From DATKSG01 sp035531775 (GTDB lineage Bacteria > Actinomycetota > Acidimicrobiia > Acidimicrobiales > UBA8190), in assembly GCA_035531775.1 (NCBI GenBank), contig DATKSG010000014.1, forward strand, positions 1-64,000: 64,000 bases of DNA, written 5' to 3'. A program made the position numbers and the translations under genes. The notes beneath the pieces are model-generated. The model saw only the letters and a program-made list of their open reading frames with translations, did not search any database and was not told where the DNA came from. This document shows, one piece after another, positions 18,389-25,934 of this stretch (its first letter is position 1; each line of letters opens with the position of its first letter).

Positions 18389-18417
18389 TTGCCCTGCCAG
18401 CCCGGCGACGCTATCGT
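18389..18417 (+). promoter_or_regulatory. Candidate promoter for the repeat/DksA-type gene
   Basis: TTGCCC at 18389-18394 and TATCGT at 18412-18417 are 17 bases apart. The -10 hexamer is identical to that of the ftsZ promoter. The leader to the ATG at 18497 would be about 75 bases. Confidence 0.4.
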
Positions 18418-18496
18418 CGCCCACCTTCGTCAACCAGGTGGAGAACGCCCGCATGATCGAGATTGACCACGCCGCCGACCGGCGAGCCCCGCGCTG

Positions 18497-19333
18497 ATGA
18501 GTCCCGTGAAGAAGGCCGCCGCCCGCAAGCCCGCCCCGGCCAAGAAGGCCCCGGCCAAGAAGGTCGCCGCCGCCAAGAAGGTCGCCGCCGCCAAGAAAGC
18601 AGCCCCGGCCAAGAAGGCCCCGGCCAAGAAGGCCCCGGCCAAGAAAGCAGCCCCAGCCAAGAAGGCCCCGGCCAAGAAGGTCGCCGCCGCCAAGAAAGCA
18701 GCGCCGGCCAAGAAGGCCCCGGCCAAGAAGACCCCGGCCAAGAAGGCCCCGGCCAAGAAGGCCGTCGTCCGCAAGCCCGCCCCGGCCAAGAAGGCCCCGG
18801 CCAAGAAGGCCGTTGTCCGCAAGCCCGCCCCGGCCAAGAAGGCCCCGGCCAAGAAGGCCGCGGCCGCAGCCAAGAAGATCGCTCCGCCTCCGCCTCCGCC
18901 TCCGCCTCCGCCCAAGCCGGCCGCAGCGCCCAAGCCCAAGCCGATTCCGCATCCCTATGCCTCGGACACCAAGTTCCTCGACGAGCAGCGCCAATTCTTG
19001 CTCGACGAGCGCGAGGTCTACAAGCGCCAGGCCGAGGACCTCCGAGCCGAGGCGGACTCGCTGGCCTTGGAGCGTGAGCCGGGAGACGTCCAGTTCGACG
19101 AGGAGTCTGGTGAAGGAGGGACCATCGCAGTCGATCGCGAGCGCGACCTCACCTTGTCGGCACAGGCCTTGGCCACCATCGACGAGATCGATTTCGCCAT
19201 CATCGCCATCGACAACAAGACCTATGGTGCCTGCGAGGGCTGCGGGCAGCCGATCCCGAAGGCGAGGTTACGGGCGCTGCCCTACGCACGCTTATGTGTG
19301 GCGTGCAAGAGCGGAGGGTTGCACCGCCGCTGA
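18497..19333 (+). CDS. Lys/Ala/Pro-repeat protein with C-terminal DksA/TraR-type zinc finger
   Basis: The 278-residue protein has two unlike halves. Residues 5 to about 130 are an irregular tandem repeat of APAKK and VAAAKK units, strongly basic like histone H1 tails, ending in a run of ten prolines. Residues 155-278 form a coiled coil and a DksA/TraR C4 zinc finger with cysteines at about 246, 249, 267 and 270. DksA-family proteins bind RNA polymerase; the basic arm could bind DNA or RNA. Whether it acts on polymerase, nucleoid or both cannot be told from sequence. It is divergent from ileS and just upstream of lspA. Confidence 0.85.
   Translation: MSPVKKAAARKPAPAKKAPAKKVAAAKKVAAAKKAAPAKKAPAKKAPAKKAAPAKKAPAKKVAAAKKAAPAKKAPAKKTPAKKAPAKKAVVRKPAPAKKAPAKKAVVRKPAPAKKAPAKKAAAAAKKIAPPPPPPPPPPKPAAAPKPKPIPHPYASDTKFLDEQRQFLLDEREVYKRQAEDLRAEADSLALEREPGDVQFDEESGEGGTIAVDRERDLTLSAQALATIDEIDFAIIAIDNKTYGACEGCGQPIPKARLRALPYARLCVACKSGGLHRR
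18509..18880 (+). repeat. In-frame tandem repeat encoding APAKK/VAAAKK units
   Basis: About twenty 15-base units of the type GCCCCGGCCAAGAAG repeat with small variations and stay in frame throughout. The unit number is likely to vary between strains through slippage. On the opposite strand the same bases give spurious Gly/Leu-rich open frames. Confidence 0.9.
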
Positions 19334-19842
19334 GCGGCACTGAGCCTGGCCGCAGCGACGCCCGCCGACGCGCCGTAGTGGCCGGAGCCGTGGCCGTGGT
19401 TGTGGTCGTCGCCGACCAGGCGAGCAAGAGCTGGGCCCTCTACCGCCTGGCTACCGGCTCCGTGCACGTGGTGTGGCGGCTGGATTTCGCCTTGTCGTTC
19501 AACTCCGGCAGCGCGTTCGGCCTGGCCCAGGGTTGGGCTCCGGTCATCGCCGCCCTGGCTGTGGCCCTGGTCGTCGGTCTTGTGGTCGCCCTGCGCCGGG
19601 TGCGGACCGTGCCCATGGCCGCCGCCATAGGCCTGGTTCTCGGGGGGGCGGTGGGCAACCTGGCCGACCGCCTCCTGCGGGGTCACCATGGTGCGGTGGT
19701 GGATTTCATCGCCCTGCACTTCTGGCCGACGTTCAATGTGGCCGACGCCTGCATCTCCGTGGGCGTCGTGGTGGCTGCCTTGTCGCTGTGGCGGGCTCCG
19801 GAGAACACCACCGGCGACCGGAGTGTCGTGGGCGACAGATGA
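19294..19842 (+). CDS. lspA: Lipoprotein signal peptidase LspA
   Basis: LspA is the membrane aspartic protease that removes signal peptides from prolipoproteins. It has four hydrophobic segments and both catalytic motifs: GNLADR and FNVAD, with the two aspartates. The ATG at 19294 lies inside the preceding gene and has no ribosome site. A CTG at 19330 overlaps the upstream stop by 4 bases and has GGAGGG 12 bases before it, so the true start may be CTG. A likely substrate, a lipobox protein, is encoded at 35817. Confidence 0.93.
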   Translation: MCGVQERRVAPPLSGTEPGRSDARRRAVVAGAVAVVVVVADQASKSWALYRLATGSVHVVWRLDFALSFNSGSAFGLAQGWAPVIAALAVALVVGLVVALRRVRTVPMAAAIGLVLGGAVGNLADRLLRGHHGAVVDFIALHFWPTFNVADACISVGVVVAALSLWRAPENTTGDRSVVGDR

Positions 19843-20828
19843 ACGTTGCCCCCGACACACCGGCACTCGACGTGGAGATGCCCGCCGCCCTCGACGGCGA
19901 GCGGGTTGACCGCGCCCTGTCCATCATCACCGGCCTTCCGCGCCGCGTCGTGGCCGACATGGTGAGCGCCGGACAGGTGACCATCGACGGGCGCATTGTC
20001 ACCCTTCGCAGCACGTCTCTTCGTGCCGGCCAACGCCTGCAAGCGCTGCTCCCAGCACCAGTCGACACTGGCCCCCGGGCCGATGCATCGGTGCGCTTCG
20101 AGGTTGTCTTCGAGGACGATGACCTGATCGTCGTGGACAAGCCGGCCGGCTTGGTGGTCCACCACGGCGCCGGCCACAACAGCGGGACGCTGGTCGACGG
20201 GCTCGCTGCCCGCTACCGCGACCTGGCCCGGCTCGGGGCCGAAGGGGTGGGGGACCCTGAGCGCCCGGGCATCGTGCACCGGCTCGACAAGGGCACATCG
20301 GGCTTGCTGGTCGTGGCCCGGTCCCCGGAGGCCTTTCACTCCCTGTCGCAACAGTTCCGCGAGCACAGCGCCGAACGGCGCTACGTGGCGCTGGTGGTGG
20401 GTGCCGTGGCGGCCGACAGGGGAGTGGTGGAGGCGCCCATCGGACGTTCGGCCCGCCAGCCTGACCGAATGACGGTTAGCGCTCGTGGCCGCCCGGCCCG
20501 GACCCTGTACGACGTGCGTGCCCGCTTCGACCAGCCGGTGTCGGTGACGTTGGTCGAGGCGACCTTGGAGACCGGGCGCACCCATCAGGTGCGCGTCCAC
20601 CTCGATGCCATCGGCCACCCGGTGGTGGGTGATGATCGCTACGGGTCGAACCGTGCCCGGCCGCCTGAGCTCATGGGCCTTCTCGGCCCCCAGCGCCTCT
20701 TCCTCCATGCATGGCAACTCACCGTGCGCCACCCCGACGGCCGGCTGCTCAGCTGGGAGTCGTCCCTGCCGGCCGAGCTGGCCGCCGTGCTGGCCGAGTT
20801 GTCGCGGTCAGGATCAGGCGGCTCGTAG
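19839..20828 (+). CDS. rluD: RluD-family 23S rRNA pseudouridine synthase
   Basis: This RluA/RluD-type enzyme isomerises uridines in rRNA. The 329-residue protein has an N-terminal S4 RNA-binding domain (RVDRALSIITGLPRRVVADM) and the catalytic motif HRLDKGTSGLLVVAR starting at residue 147, with the active aspartate at 150. The ATG overlaps the lspA stop by 4 bases; lspA followed by an RluD homologue is a common pairing. The 3' end overlaps the converging sigma factor gene by 15 bases. The exact target uridines are not predictable. Confidence 0.92.
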   Translation: MNVAPDTPALDVEMPAALDGERVDRALSIITGLPRRVVADMVSAGQVTIDGRIVTLRSTSLRAGQRLQALLPAPVDTGPRADASVRFEVVFEDDDLIVVDKPAGLVVHHGAGHNSGTLVDGLAARYRDLARLGAEGVGDPERPGIVHRLDKGTSGLLVVARSPEAFHSLSQQFREHSAERRYVALVVGAVAADRGVVEAPIGRSARQPDRMTVSARGRPARTLYDVRARFDQPVSVTLVEATLETGRTHQVRVHLDAIGHPVVGDDRYGSNRARPPELMGLLGPQRLFLHAWQLTVRHPDGRLLSWESSLPAELAAVLAELSRSGSGGS

Positions 20829-21647
20829 AGCTGCTTCGACCTCGGGGCGGGTAGCCAGCTGCTCCAGCGCCCTGGCCTCTGCTTGGCGGGCCCGGCGCAC
20901 CCCGATGCCGAGCCGGGTGGCGGTGGCTTGCAGCGAGGCGGGCGAGCCGCCGTCGAGCCCGTAGCGCAGGCGCACCACGTCGCGGGCCAGCTCGTCGAGC
21001 TCGTCCACGGCCTCGCGTACTCGGTCGAGGACCAGGCGACGCTCCACGTCCTCCTCGAAGCGCTTCTCGTCGGTCCCGACGAGATCGCCGAGCGGCGTGC
21101 CCGTGTCGGCCCCGGCCGGCTGGTCCAGGCTGGCCACCACACGGGTGACGTCGCGCAGGGCCCGCATCGTCTCCTCGTTCATGGCGCTGGCTTCGGACAC
21201 CTCGGCCGCCGTTGGCTCACGACGTAACTCCGCCGCCAGCTCCCAGGCCATGCGGTCGGCACGCTGGGCTTGTTCGGCCACCTCCATGGGCACCCGGATG
21301 GTGTTTCCGTGCTGCTGGACGGCTCGCTGCAGGGACTGTCGGATCCACCACGTGGCGTAGGTCGAGAACCGGAAGCCGCGTTGCCAGTCGAACTTGTCGA
21401 CCGCCCGCATCAAACCGAAGGTCCCCTCCTGGATGAGGTCGGCGAAATCGACGCCACGGTCCTGGTACCGACGGGCCCAGTGGACCACCAGCCGGAGATT
21501 GGCGGCGATCATTCGGCGGCGGGCGTCCTCGTCCCCCCCGGCCACGGCCTTAGCCAGTTCCACCTGCTCATCGGCGTCGGGCAGGGGGTGGCGGTCGAGG
21601 TCGTCGAGGAAGAGCCGGATGCCGTCGTGGGTGCTCGAGTAAGCCAT
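20814..21647 (-). CDS. Group 2-like sigma-70 RNA polymerase sigma factor
   Basis: The 277-residue protein has sigma regions 1.2 to 4. Region 2 includes DLIQEGTFGLMRAVDKFD and the -10-reading segment FRFSTYATWWIRQSLQRAV, nearly as in primary sigma factors. Region 3 follows as VAEQAQRADRMAWEL, and region 4 as RRARQAEARALEQL. There is no long region 1.1, so I read it as a non-essential, primary-like factor of the SigB/HrdD kind. The chosen ATG fits where region 1.2 begins; an ATG 93 bases upstream adds a non-conserved segment. Its promoter region holds a palindrome at 21753. Confidence 0.9.
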   Translation of the reverse strand: MAYSSTHDGIRLFLDDLDRHPLPDADEQVELAKAVAGGDEDARRRMIAANLRLVVHWARRYQDRGVDFADLIQEGTFGLMRAVDKFDWQRGFRFSTYATWWIRQSLQRAVQQHGNTIRVPMEVAEQAQRADRMAWELAAELRREPTAAEVSEASAMNEETMRALRDVTRVVASLDQPAGADTGTPLGDLVGTDEKRFEEDVERRLVLDRVREAVDELDELARDVVRLRYGLDGGSPASLQATATRLGIGVRRARQAEARALEQLATRPEVEAALRAA

Positions 21648-21736
21648 AGGAGCGTCTCTTTGCTGGTCGCAGGTGGTTTGTGGTGGGAGGCGTGAGCAGA
21701 ATGCTTGCGAGAGGAACAACACCGATGTGGTGCTTC

Positions 21737-21768
21737 TCATTCCTGACCGCCAGGGTCATTCCTGACCC
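21737..21768. promoter_or_regulatory. Palindrome with overlapping direct repeat, candidate operator
   Basis: GGGTCATTCCTGACCC at 21753-21768 is a perfect inverted repeat with 6-base arms. The 12-base core TCATTCCTGACC occurs again at 21737-21748, 19 bases away, close to two helical turns. The site lies between the divergent sigma factor and phosphatase genes and could bind a dimeric regulator of either. Confidence 0.4.
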
Positions 21769-21825
21769 AAAGCGCCCCCGACCAAACCCAGAGTTGCGCC
21801 AGCCATGTACCCATGATGCGCTCGG

Positions 21826-22428
21826 GTGGTGTCCGCGTTCCCGAGCAACCCCTGTCGCCTGGTGGTGGTCCGCCACGGGGCCACCTCCTGGAGCCGAGCC
21901 GGCCGGCATACGGGTCGGACCGACCTGCCCCTCGATCCCGGCGGCGAGGCTCAGGCACGGGCACTGGCCTCGCGCTTGCGCCCCGACTGGTTCACCGGTG
22001 TTCTGGTCAGCCCCCTTCGGCGCGCCCGGGAGACCTGCGACCTGGCCGGGTTCGGAGCCGGCGCCGAGGTCGTGGAGGACCTGGCCGAATGGGACTACGG
22101 CGACTACGAGGGCCTGACCTCAGCCCAGATCCACGAACAGCGCCCATCGTGGTCGCTGTGGGAGGACGGGGCCCCCGGAGGGGAGTCGGTGGCCGACGTG
22201 CAGGTCCGGGCCGACCGGGTCGTGGACCTGGCCCGTCGGAGCCCGGGGAATGTGTTGGCCTTCGCCCACGGCCACATCCTCCGGATGGTGGCGGCCCGGT
22301 GGCTCGACCTGCCGGCCGCCGCTGGGAGCCGGCTCCTGCTCTCCCCGGCGGCCGTGGGTGTCCTCGGATGGGAGCGCGAAGTGGCGGTCCTCGGGCCTTG
22401 GGACGACGACGGCACACCGCTCGGCTGA
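21826..22428 (+). CDS. Histidine phosphatase family protein (phosphoglycerate mutase-like)
   Basis: The 200-residue protein has the RHG catalytic motif at 16-18 (VVVRHGATSW), the second arginine in SPLRRARETC, the acid residue in EWDYGDYEG and the second histidine in AFAHGHILRM. This is the two-histidine phosphatase fold. The substrate could be a phosphosugar or a cofactor phosphate; nothing nearby identifies it. The start is one of two adjacent GTG codons, at 21826 or 21829, without a clear ribosome site. Confidence 0.9.
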   Translation: MVSAFPSNPCRLVVVRHGATSWSRAGRHTGRTDLPLDPGGEAQARALASRLRPDWFTGVLVSPLRRARETCDLAGFGAGAEVVEDLAEWDYGDYEGLTSAQIHEQRPSWSLWEDGAPGGESVADVQVRADRVVDLARRSPGNVLAFAHGHILRMVAARWLDLPAAAGSRLLLSPAAVGVLGWEREVAVLGPWDDDGTPLG

Positions 22429-22439
22429 GGCGGGAGTGC

Positions 22440-23564
22440 TCAGGTCCGTTCGGCCGTCCGGCCTTCGGGTTGGTCGGGCCGGCGATCGACCGGCCGCACC
22501 GGAGCAACCGGGGCGTCGTCGCGCTGGCTGCGCTCGCCGCTCCACAGCGCGGCGGGGGCGTGGACGATGTCGGCCAGAGCGACGGCGATCGATTCGTAGT
22601 TGATGCGCCAGCCGACGAAGTGCGGCCAGGCCTCGTCCTCTGTCCGCTCGATGGGGACCCCGGCGCGCACCAGTCGGTCCACGGCTTCGGAGAAGGCCTG
22701 CCGGCTTATCGAGATGGGGCTGTCGGGCATCGGATCGGGGTCGTAGGGGATTCGGACGACGCGGGCGATGTCTCGCAGGGCGGTGAAGCCCATCCTGACG
22801 CAGAGCCGAGCCTCGGCAGGGGCCCTCGAAGGGCACAGGGCCAGGTAGAGAGCAGCCGAGTCGAGCACCGCCACCAGCCCCACCACCCAGGAGTTCGTGG
22901 GGTGTGGCGAACGGAGATAGAGCAGTATCGGATAGGTGGTGTGGCTTTCGGCCACGTCGGCCGACCACCGCTCCCAGTCGCCGTAGAACGCCGGGAGATT
23001 GCCTTCGATCCCCACCAGGTAGTGCCGGGCCAGGAGCTCGGGGCCCCAGGCCGGGGACCCGGCCCGGCTCTCGAGCATGGTGACCAGCGTCTCACGCCGG
23101 TTGAAGGCGTCATAGAGCGCGGGCAGGTAGGCGATCTGCAACGCCACCACCACCAGGCCGAAGGCAGCGGCGATGAACACCACCACCGAGGGCACCGCTG
23201 CGCGTTCGGAGGCGAAGCCCAAGGTGAAGATGGATGACCCGCTTTCGATGAAGGCGTGCCCGAGGTCGGAGGTGCCCACGCCCCAGATGAGCAGAGCGAA
23301 GCCACTCAACCCGACACCGAGCCAAACAAAGAGGCGCAGCAACATGAGCACCGGCTCGCCGATGGCCAGGAAGCGGTCGCGAGCGGCAAAGCCCCTCACC
23401 GTGCCGGCCGCCAGGTGCAAGACGCGCCGACCCCCCGATATCAAGCTCGACACCGGCCCCCGCACGTGGGGCCTGGGCACCACCAGGGACTTGACGAGGT
23501 CGAAGAGATCGGCCAGGACTATGAGGGCGCCGACCCCGACGGCCAGGGCGCGCAGCGCTGTCAC
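22440..23564 (-). CDS. Potassium-channel-like membrane protein
   Basis: The 374-residue protein has an N-terminal membrane segment (5-28), then at about 72-150 two more segments flanking a pore-like loop, GSSIFTLGFA, where K+ channels have a TVGYG-type filter. VVALQIAYLPALYDAFNRRE follows as the inner helix leading into a cytosolic domain of about 200 residues with no family I recognise. The layout matches two-transmembrane ion channels, but TLGFA is not a standard filter, so conduction and selectivity are uncertain. It starts 10 bases after the Rrf2 gene and is probably co-transcribed. Confidence 0.65.
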   Translation of the reverse strand: MTALRALAVGVGALIVLADLFDLVKSLVVPRPHVRGPVSSLISGGRRVLHLAAGTVRGFAARDRFLAIGEPVLMLLRLFVWLGVGLSGFALLIWGVGTSDLGHAFIESGSSIFTLGFASERAAVPSVVVFIAAAFGLVVVALQIAYLPALYDAFNRRETLVTMLESRAGSPAWGPELLARHYLVGIEGNLPAFYGDWERWSADVAESHTTYPILLYLRSPHPTNSWVVGLVAVLDSAALYLALCPSRAPAEARLCVRMGFTALRDIARVVRIPYDPDPMPDSPISISRQAFSEAVDRLVRAGVPIERTEDEAWPHFVGWRINYESIAVALADIVHAPAALWSGERSQRDDAPVAPVRPVDRRPDQPEGRTAERT

Positions 23565-23574
23565 GGCGGCGGGC

Positions 23575-24021
23575 TCAGTGCAGAGCCGGGGTGGGCGTCG
23601 CCGTGTCGAGCGATCGTCGCACCATGTCGGCCAAGGTGAACGAGTCGAGATGCTCGCGCATGTGCTCGCCTACGTTGGCCCACACGGCCAGCAAGATGCA
23701 CTGACCCTCGTGCTCGCAGGCCCCGTTCTCGTGGGGACGGCCGAAGTCGCCGGCCACGATCGGTCCGTCAACGGCGCTCACGATCTCGCCCAGGGTGATG
23801 GCTTCTGGGAGCCGGGCCAGAACGTACCCACCGCCCACACCCCGCTTGGAGCGGACCAGGCCCGCCCCTTTGAGGGCCAGGAGGATCTGCTCTAGGTAGG
23901 GCTGGGGTAGCCCCGTGCGCTCGGCGATGTCCCGCACCGAGGTTGGTCCTTCGGCGTCGGTGTGCAGGGCGAGCGATAGCAGCGCACGGCTGGCGTAGTC
24001 ACCCCGGGTCGAGACCTTCAC
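23575..24021 (-). CDS. Rrf2-family transcriptional regulator, likely Fe-S sensor
   Basis: The 148-residue protein has the Rrf2 winged helix: STRGDYASRALLSLAL, the recognition part GLPQPYLEQILLALKGAGLV, and the wing RGVGGGYVLAR. Two cysteines, C102 and C108, lie in CEHEGQC with H104 between them. IscR uses three cysteines and a histidine; RsrR uses two cysteines plus Glu and His. The two-cysteine spacing resembles RsrR, and Asp8 stands where RsrR has Glu8. A redox or iron-sulfur signal is therefore likely. The start is GTG, possibly leaderless. The channel-like gene follows in the same transcript. Confidence 0.88.
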   Translation of the reverse strand: MKVSTRGDYASRALLSLALHTDAEGPTSVRDIAERTGLPQPYLEQILLALKGAGLVRSKRGVGGGYVLARLPEAITLGEIVSAVDGPIVAGDFGRPHENGACEHEGQCILLAVWANVGEHMREHLDSFTLADMVRRSLDTATPTPALH

Positions 24022-24027
24022 GGCCCG

Positions 24028-24033
24028 ATGCTA
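24028..24033 (-). promoter_or_regulatory. Candidate -10 element (TAGCAT) for the Rrf2 gene
   Basis: On the minus strand TAGCAT ends 6 bases before the GTG start at 24021, so the transcript would be leaderless. Autoregulation would place the regulator's own site in the 40-base gap shared with the divergent hydrolase gene. Confidence 0.4.
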
Positions 24034-24061
24034 TCCGGGGCCATGGGGAGGTCCTCGTACG

Positions 24062-25222
24062 GTGGGTAAGGTGCCGACGATGGAGCGCACCACGTCGTCG
24101 GCACCGCCGGACGGGCCCGTCCTCCCCGACTACGGCGGGGCGTGCCTGTCGTCGCTGGTCCCGGTCCTGCTCCACGGGGGCGGTGCCGCCCCGTCGTGGC
24201 TCCCCTCGCCCGTCATCGGCGCCGAGCAGGTCGTCCTGCTGGTGGTGGACGGGCTCGGGTGGGAGCAGCTCCAGGAACGTGCCGAGAGCGCTCCCACCTT
24301 GCTGTCGGGAGATGGTGGCCCCATCACATCGGTGGTGCCCACGACCACGGCCACGGCGCTCACCTCCATCACCACAGGCCGCACCCCGTCCGAGCACGGC
24401 GTGGTGGGCTACCGCGTGGCCACGCCAGACGGGGCCTCGGGCCCCGACGTGCTCAACGTCCTGCGCTGGTGCACCGGCGCAGGTGACGCCCGCCTCCGTC
24501 TGCCGGCGCCGACGGTGCAGAAGTGCCCTCCCTTCGGGGGACCGGGGGTGCCCGCTATAACCAGGTCGGAGTTCTCCTCCACCGGCTTCACCGCCGCTCA
24601 TCTCTCGGGGGCGCACCTGGTGGGATGGCGGGTGCCGTCCACCCTCGTGGTCGAGGTTGGTCGGATGTTGAACGCAGGGCACCCGCTCATCTACGCCTAC
24701 TACGACGGCATCGACAAGGTGGCCCACGAGCACGGCCTCGGGCCGCACTATCTGGCTGAGTTGGCCGCCGTCGACCGACTGGTCGGCGACCTGCTCGAGG
24801 TGCTCCCGCCCGGCGCCGCCCTGGTTGTTACGGCGGACCACGGCCAAGTGGAAGTGGGCGCCTCGGCCCGGGTGCCCGGCCCCGAGCTGATGGCGGCCAC
24901 CGAGCTCGTCTCAGGCGAGGGTCGATTCCGGTGGCTGCACGCCCGGCGCGGCGCCCACGACGACTTGCTCAAGGCGGCCGAGGATGCCCACGGCGACGAG
25001 GCGTGGGTGCGGACCAGAGGCCAGATCATCGACGAAGGCTGGTTCGGGGGCCCCTTAGCCGACGTGGTGGCCGACCGCCTCGGCGACGTGGCTCTGGTGG
25101 CCAGGGAGCCGGTCGCCTTCCTCGACCCGGCCGACACCGGCGAGACCCGTCTGTTCGCCCGGCACGGCTCGTTGACCTCGGCCGAGATGCTCGTGCCGCT
25201 GCTCGGGTGGTCGGGCTCGTGA
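24062..25222 (+). CDS. Alkaline phosphatase-superfamily hydrolase (nucleotide pyrophosphatase/phosphodiesterase-like)
   Basis: The 386-residue protein has the metal-site pattern of the type I phosphodiesterase branch: LLVVDGLGWEQL, then VVPTTTATALTSITTGRTPSEHG with the likely catalytic threonine, YYDGIDKVAHEHG and VVTADHGQVEV. No signal peptide or membrane segment is visible, so it seems cytoplasmic. I chose GTG 24062 because GGGGAGG ends 10 bases before it; ATG 24080 is an alternative. The substrate is unknown. It is divergent from the Rrf2 gene and precedes bpa. Confidence 0.85.
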   Translation: MGKVPTMERTTSSAPPDGPVLPDYGGACLSSLVPVLLHGGGAAPSWLPSPVIGAEQVVLLVVDGLGWEQLQERAESAPTLLSGDGGPITSVVPTTTATALTSITTGRTPSEHGVVGYRVATPDGASGPDVLNVLRWCTGAGDARLRLPAPTVQKCPPFGGPGVPAITRSEFSSTGFTAAHLSGAHLVGWRVPSTLVVEVGRMLNAGHPLIYAYYDGIDKVAHEHGLGPHYLAELAAVDRLVGDLLEVLPPGAALVVTADHGQVEVGASARVPGPELMAATELVSGEGRFRWLHARRGAHDDLLKAAEDAHGDEAWVRTRGQIIDEGWFGGPLADVVADRLGDVALVAREPVAFLDPADTGETRLFARHGSLTSAEMLVPLLGWSGS

Positions 25223-25265
25223 CGCCGGGCTTGGCCCGGGGGTGGCGCTTTGCAAGGATCTCCCC

Positions 25266-25802
25266 ATGAGCGACACCCCGGATGCTGACCACCCCCAGGC
25301 GGTCCCGGCGGCCGAGGCGGTGCTGCTAGGCCCCGACGAACACCCCTTCAGCGCCGCTGAGGAGGGGGCGGCGCCTGAGAACCAGGACGACAAGGGCGAA
25401 TCGGTCGAACAGCCGGCCAAGGTCATGCGTATCGGGTCCATGGTCAAGCAGTTGCTCGACGAGGTGCGGGCCGCCCCCCTCGATGACAAGAGCCGCGCTC
25501 GGCTCCGAGAGATCTACGAGCAGTCGGTGCGGGAGCTGGCCGCTTCGCTGAGCCCAGATCTCGCCGCCGAGCTCGACCGAATGGCGCTGCCCTTCGACGA
25601 CGCCCTTCCCTCTGATGCCGAACTCCGCATCGCCCAGGCCCAGCTGGTGGGCTGGCTCGAAGGCCTCTTCCACGGGATCCAAGCCACCCTGATGGCCCAG
25701 CAGATGGCAGCGCGGGCCCAGCTCGAGGAGATGCGCCAGCGCCAGCTGCCCCCCGGCCAGCGCGGCGACGGGCCGCCGCCGCGCCAGGGCACCTACCTCT
25801 GA
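25266..25802 (+). CDS. bpa: Bacterial proteasome activator Bpa
   Basis: Bpa forms a dodecameric ring that opens the 20S proteasome gate without ATP and feeds it unfolded proteins. The 178-residue protein matches the family core closely: VEQPAKVMRIGSMVKQLLDE at about 47-66, RLREIYEQSVREL, LPFDDALPSDAELRIAQAQL and VGWLEGLFHGIQ near 128-139. The C-terminus is GTYL, the proteasome-docking tail, where mycobacterial Bpa ends GQYL. The disordered N-terminus is acidic. AAGGA lies 8 bases before the ATG. No proteasome gene is in the window. Confidence 0.93.
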   Translation: MSDTPDADHPQAVPAAEAVLLGPDEHPFSAAEEGAAPENQDDKGESVEQPAKVMRIGSMVKQLLDEVRAAPLDDKSRARLREIYEQSVRELAASLSPDLAAELDRMALPFDDALPSDAELRIAQAQLVGWLEGLFHGIQATLMAQQMAARAQLEEMRQRQLPPGQRGDGPPPRQGTYL

Positions 25803-25842
25803 TGGAGCCCTCGGTGCCGGCGCGCCGCCCCGCTCGGTGCGC

Positions 25843-25903
25843 TATCGTCGAAATGACACGGCTGTAGTTCTCCACAGGTTGTGAACAGGACCACTGTGGA
25901 CAG
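25843..25903. promoter_or_regulatory. dnaE upstream region with -10-like hexamer and two DnaA-box-like sites
   Basis: TATCGT at 25843-25848 could be a -10 element, though no -35 is clear. TTCTCCACA at 25868-25876 and, on the other strand, CTGTCCACA at 25895-25903 each differ by one base from DnaA-box consensus forms (TTATCCACA or TTGTCCACA). They also form an inverted repeat TCCACAG-N16-CTGTGGA. The site lies inside the leader of dnaE. Confidence 0.35.
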
Positions 25904-25934
25904 CCGCCAGGTCCGCCGAGGAGGACGGGGGCCC

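Noticed and set aside
18453..18497. 15-codon ATG frame just before the DksA-type gene
   Set aside because: It has no ribosome site and no repeated control codons, and its stop only touches the next start by chance; too little support for a leader peptide.
18509..18880. Regular repeat considered as a CRISPR array
   Set aside because: Units are 15 bases, directly adjacent, without spacers, and keep the reading frame of a coding gene.
18290..18994. Minus-strand open frames rich in Gly-Leu-Gly-Arg or Ala-Phe-Leu-Ala repeats
   Set aside because: They are the complement of the in-frame Lys/Ala/Pro repeat of the DksA-type gene, have no start signals, and show low complexity only.
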